The position numbers were made by a program, and so were the translations under genes. A model generated the notes under the pieces. It was not told the DNA's origin and made no database searches. It saw only the letters and a program-made list of their open reading frames with translations. Shown here piece after piece: positions 62,080 through 64,000 of a DNA stretch of 64,000 nt (its first letter is position 1; every line of letters starts with the position of its first letter). Source of the stretch: Pseudomonas trivialis (GTDB taxonomy: Bacteria > Pseudomonadota > Gammaproteobacteria > Pseudomonadales > Pseudomonadaceae); NCBI RefSeq assembly GCF_001439805.1, contig NZ_JYLK01000013.1, positions 62,001 through 126,000 on the forward strand, in the 5' to 3' direction.

Positions 62080-64000
62080 TCAGGCCATCGCGGCGGCGAA
62101 GCTGCGAACGAACTCGGCGTTATCGATCAACCGATCATGGCTGGTCTCGATCAGCACCGAGCGTTCTATCGCTGATTGCCCGGTGACGTCCAGCATGCTT
62201 GCCTCAATCAACTGGCGATGCACCCCGGTACGGCTCAAGGCCGCCCACCAGCAACTGATCGGTGCCTTGATTGCCTTGAAGTCGGCATCGTGCAGGCGCT
62301 GGCCGAGAATGCGGTCAACGTCCCAGGAAATCTGCGCCTCGTGCCCACTGAGCAACTCATCCTTGAGTTCACGGAAGCGCTCACCCAGGGTCTGCTCTGC
62401 CCAGCGGCTGAATTCGGCCCACTGCTCGCCTTCCTCGGCGCCTGCCCGTTGCAGTGCTGACCATTGGGCATGAATGTGCCGCGATGACTCGGGAAACATC
62501 ACCTCCAGCAACTCCACGCGCCGATCATTCGCAGAAAATTCCCGCTCGTCGACCATGACCGCTGTCTCCCAGAACGGCTTGACCCACTGCGGCGGCGAGG
62601 CGTCGATCCAACCGACACAGTCCACTTGCCGTCCCGCCTGCTCCAGGCCATAGGCAACCTCCATCGCCAGGTTGCCCCCCAGGGACCAACCGGCCAGGCG
62701 GAATGGGCCCTCGGGCTGGGCCTTCAACAATTGCGCCGTGTAATCCTCAACCATCACCGCCCAGGCAGGCACCTCGCTGCCCTCCTCGGCCAAGGCACGA
62801 CACATCACCCCCATCACCGGCCGTTGCTCACGCAAGGCAAGGGCAATCGCCTTGTAGCAATGCACCGAACCGTAGCTGGGATGGAACAGGTACAGCGGTG
62901 TACCCTGAGTCTGGCTGTTGAGCCTCACGATCAACGACCGCCCGGCACTTCCCTCAAGGCATGCCGCCTGCCCTGCGACCGTCGGGTTGAGCATCAACTG
63001 ACTCACCGACAACTCCACGCCGAGCGCCTTGCGAATGCGCTCCTTGAGCATCAACACCAACAACGAATGACCGCCCGACTCAAAGAAATTGTCTTCGATG
63101 CCGACCTGCTCAACCTCCAGAACCTCGCGCCACAGCGCCGCCAGCGTTTGCTCAAGCGGATTGCGCGCCGCCACGAAACGTCGCTCATGCACACTGGCGT
63201 CCGGCGCAGGCAAGGCCTTGCGGTCCAGCTTGCCATTGGGGCTCAGCGGCATCCGCTCCAGCAGCACCCATTGCGCAGGCACCATGTAGTCCGGCAGATG
63301 CGCCAGCAAGTGAGCGCCCAAGGCATCACGCCACGCTTGGGTCGAGTCCTGCAGCACCAGATAGCCCACCAGGTACTTTCCTTCATGGACCTGCACCGAA
63401 GCCTCGCGCACCTGTGGATGCTCGAGCAGGCGTGCTTCAATCTCACCCAGCTCGATGCGCAAACCGCGCAGTTTTACCTGATGGTCAAGACGCCCGATGT
63501 ACTCGATCACGCCATCCATGCGCTGGCGCACCCGGTCGCCCGTACGGTACAACCGCTCGCCTGGCTGGAACGGGCATGGCACGAAGCGTTCGGCGGTAAG
63601 GCCAGGGCGCCGATGATAACTGCGCGCCAGCCCGACCCCGCCCAGGTATAACTCGCCGGCGACACCGGCGGCGACCGGCTGCAACTGCGCATCCAGCACA
63701 TGCGTGCGCAGATTGGCGATTGGCCGGCCAATCGGCACGCTGTCGCGCTGCTCATCCACGCATGTCCAATGGGTCACATCGATGGCAGCCTCCGTCGGAC
63801 CATACAGGTTGAACAGGCCGGCGTTCGGCAGTTTGGCGAACACCTGCTGCTGGGCGTCCACAGGCAACGCTTCGCCACTGCAGATGATGCGCTGCAAACC
63901 CTGGCAACGGGCGGCCTGCGGATCCTGGAGGAATGCCTGCAGCATCGAAGGCACGAAATGCAGGGTGGTCACCTGTTGCCGATTGATCAGCTCCACCAGG
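62080..64000 (-). CDS. pvdD: Pyoverdine non-ribosomal peptide synthetase, last module (5' end outside window)
   Basis: About 640 C-terminal residues; the frame is open to the window edge. In order: adenylation domain from its middle (YGPTEAAIDVTHW, YRTGDRVRQRMDG, NGKLDRKALPAPD), a thiolation domain with the phosphopantetheine serine in FFESGGHSLL, and a type I thioesterase with the nucleophile in GWSLGGNLAME, which releases the peptide. The last module plus thioesterase next to fpvA fits PvdD or its counterpart. The specificity pocket is only partly inside the window, so the amino acid is not predicted. Confidence 0.85.
   Translation of the reverse strand, partial: LVELINRQQVTTLHFVPSMLQAFLQDPQAARCQGLQRIICSGEALPVDAQQQVFAKLPNAGLFNLYGPTEAAIDVTHWTCVDEQRDSVPIGRPIANLRTHVLDAQLQPVAAGVAGELYLGGVGLARSYHRRPGLTAERFVPCPFQPGERLYRTGDRVRQRMDGVIEYIGRLDHQVKLRGLRIELGEIEARLLEHPQVREASVQVHEGKYLVGYLVLQDSTQAWRDALGAHLLAHLPDYMVPAQWVLLERMPLSPNGKLDRKALPAPDASVHERRFVAARNPLEQTLAALWREVLEVEQVGIEDNFFESGGHSLLVLMLKERIRKALGVELSVSQLMLNPTVAGQAACLEGSAGRSLIVRLNSQTQGTPLYLFHPSYGSVHCYKAIALALREQRPVMGVMCRALAEEGSEVPAWAVMVEDYTAQLLKAQPEGPFRLAGWSLGGNLAMEVAYGLEQAGRQVDCVGWIDASPPQWVKPFWETAVMVDEREFSANDRRVELLEVMFPESSRHIHAQWSALQRAGAEEGEQWAEFSRWAEQTLGERFRELKDELLSGHEAQISWDVDRILGQRLHDADFKAIKAPISCWWAALSRTGVHRQLIEASMLDVTGQSAIERSVLIETSHDRLIDNAEFVRSFAAAMA

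Noticed and set aside
1..64000. CRISPR array, tRNA, rRNA or prophage attachment site
   Set aside because: No regularly spaced direct repeats, cloverleaf-like segments or phage genes were seen on reading the window.

Overview
The window comes from a fluorescent Pseudomonas, most likely of the P. fluorescens group. The evidence is a pyoverdine locus (pvdP, pvdM, pvdN, pvdO, pvdF, pvdE, fpvA and the end of a thioesterase-terminated NRPS), a complete Fap functional-amyloid operon (fapABCDEF), Pseudomonas-type REP palindromes, and a core nadK-rhomboid-yeaC-pepN block. I found no rRNA, tRNA, CRISPR array, insertion sequence or prophage.

Region 1 (1-16.5 kb) is the most unusual part. It is an accessory island, visibly richer in A+T than the right half, that looks like one pathway for taking a peptide-like molecule in from outside and dismantling it. 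One strand carries a TonB-dependent receptor with a signalling (STN) domain, then an M3 oligopeptidase. The other strand carries a FecI-type sigma factor, a FecR regulator, a free-standing STN-domain protein, TonB, ExbB, ExbD, a YddA/SbmA-like fused ABC transporter, a thioredoxin fused to an unknown domain, TldE and TldD. An M17 leucyl aminopeptidase lies at the left edge and an Lrp/AsnC regulator at the right. The receptor and the STN-TonB operon share an exact bipartite promoter-like motif (TGTCACTTTT-N8-GTTGCACA), which ties both arms to the local ECF sigma factor. No RiPP precursor or modification enzyme is visible, so import and breakdown is favoured over biosynthesis.

Region 2 (16.5-26.2 kb) has an A+T-rich XRE-type regulator, small conserved genes, a Ldh_2-family reductase (DpkA-like), a 1712-residue dermonecrotic-toxin-like protein with an HEITH zinc-protease motif, a PepSY protein, and a FecR-family anti-sigma with no sigma partner.

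Region 3 (26.2-32.6 kb) is fapA-F. It has a canonical GG-N10-GC sigma-54 promoter upstream, two similar dyads that could be enhancer sites, a terminator-like hairpin between fapC and fapD, and a sigma-54 enhancer-binding regulator (VpsR-like) convergent at the far end. Together these suggest a self-contained sigma-54-controlled amyloid module.

Region 4 (32.8-51.1 kb) is mostly housekeeping: gnd-zwf-HAD hydrolase in a translationally coupled operon, phosphoethanolamine transferase CptA, a Fur-type TonB receptor, a GNAT acetyltransferase, ZapE, PepN, a DUF2797 protein, YeaC, a rhomboid protease, a metallophosphoesterase, NAD kinase and a DUF1853 protein.

Region 5 (51.1-64 kb) is pyoverdine maturation, export and uptake. 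Four exact PvdS-type boxes (TAAAT-N16-CGT) sit as two divergent pairs, in front of pvdP/pvdM and pvdF/pvdE. fpvA has a Fur-like site but no such box. The peptide synthetase runs off the right edge.
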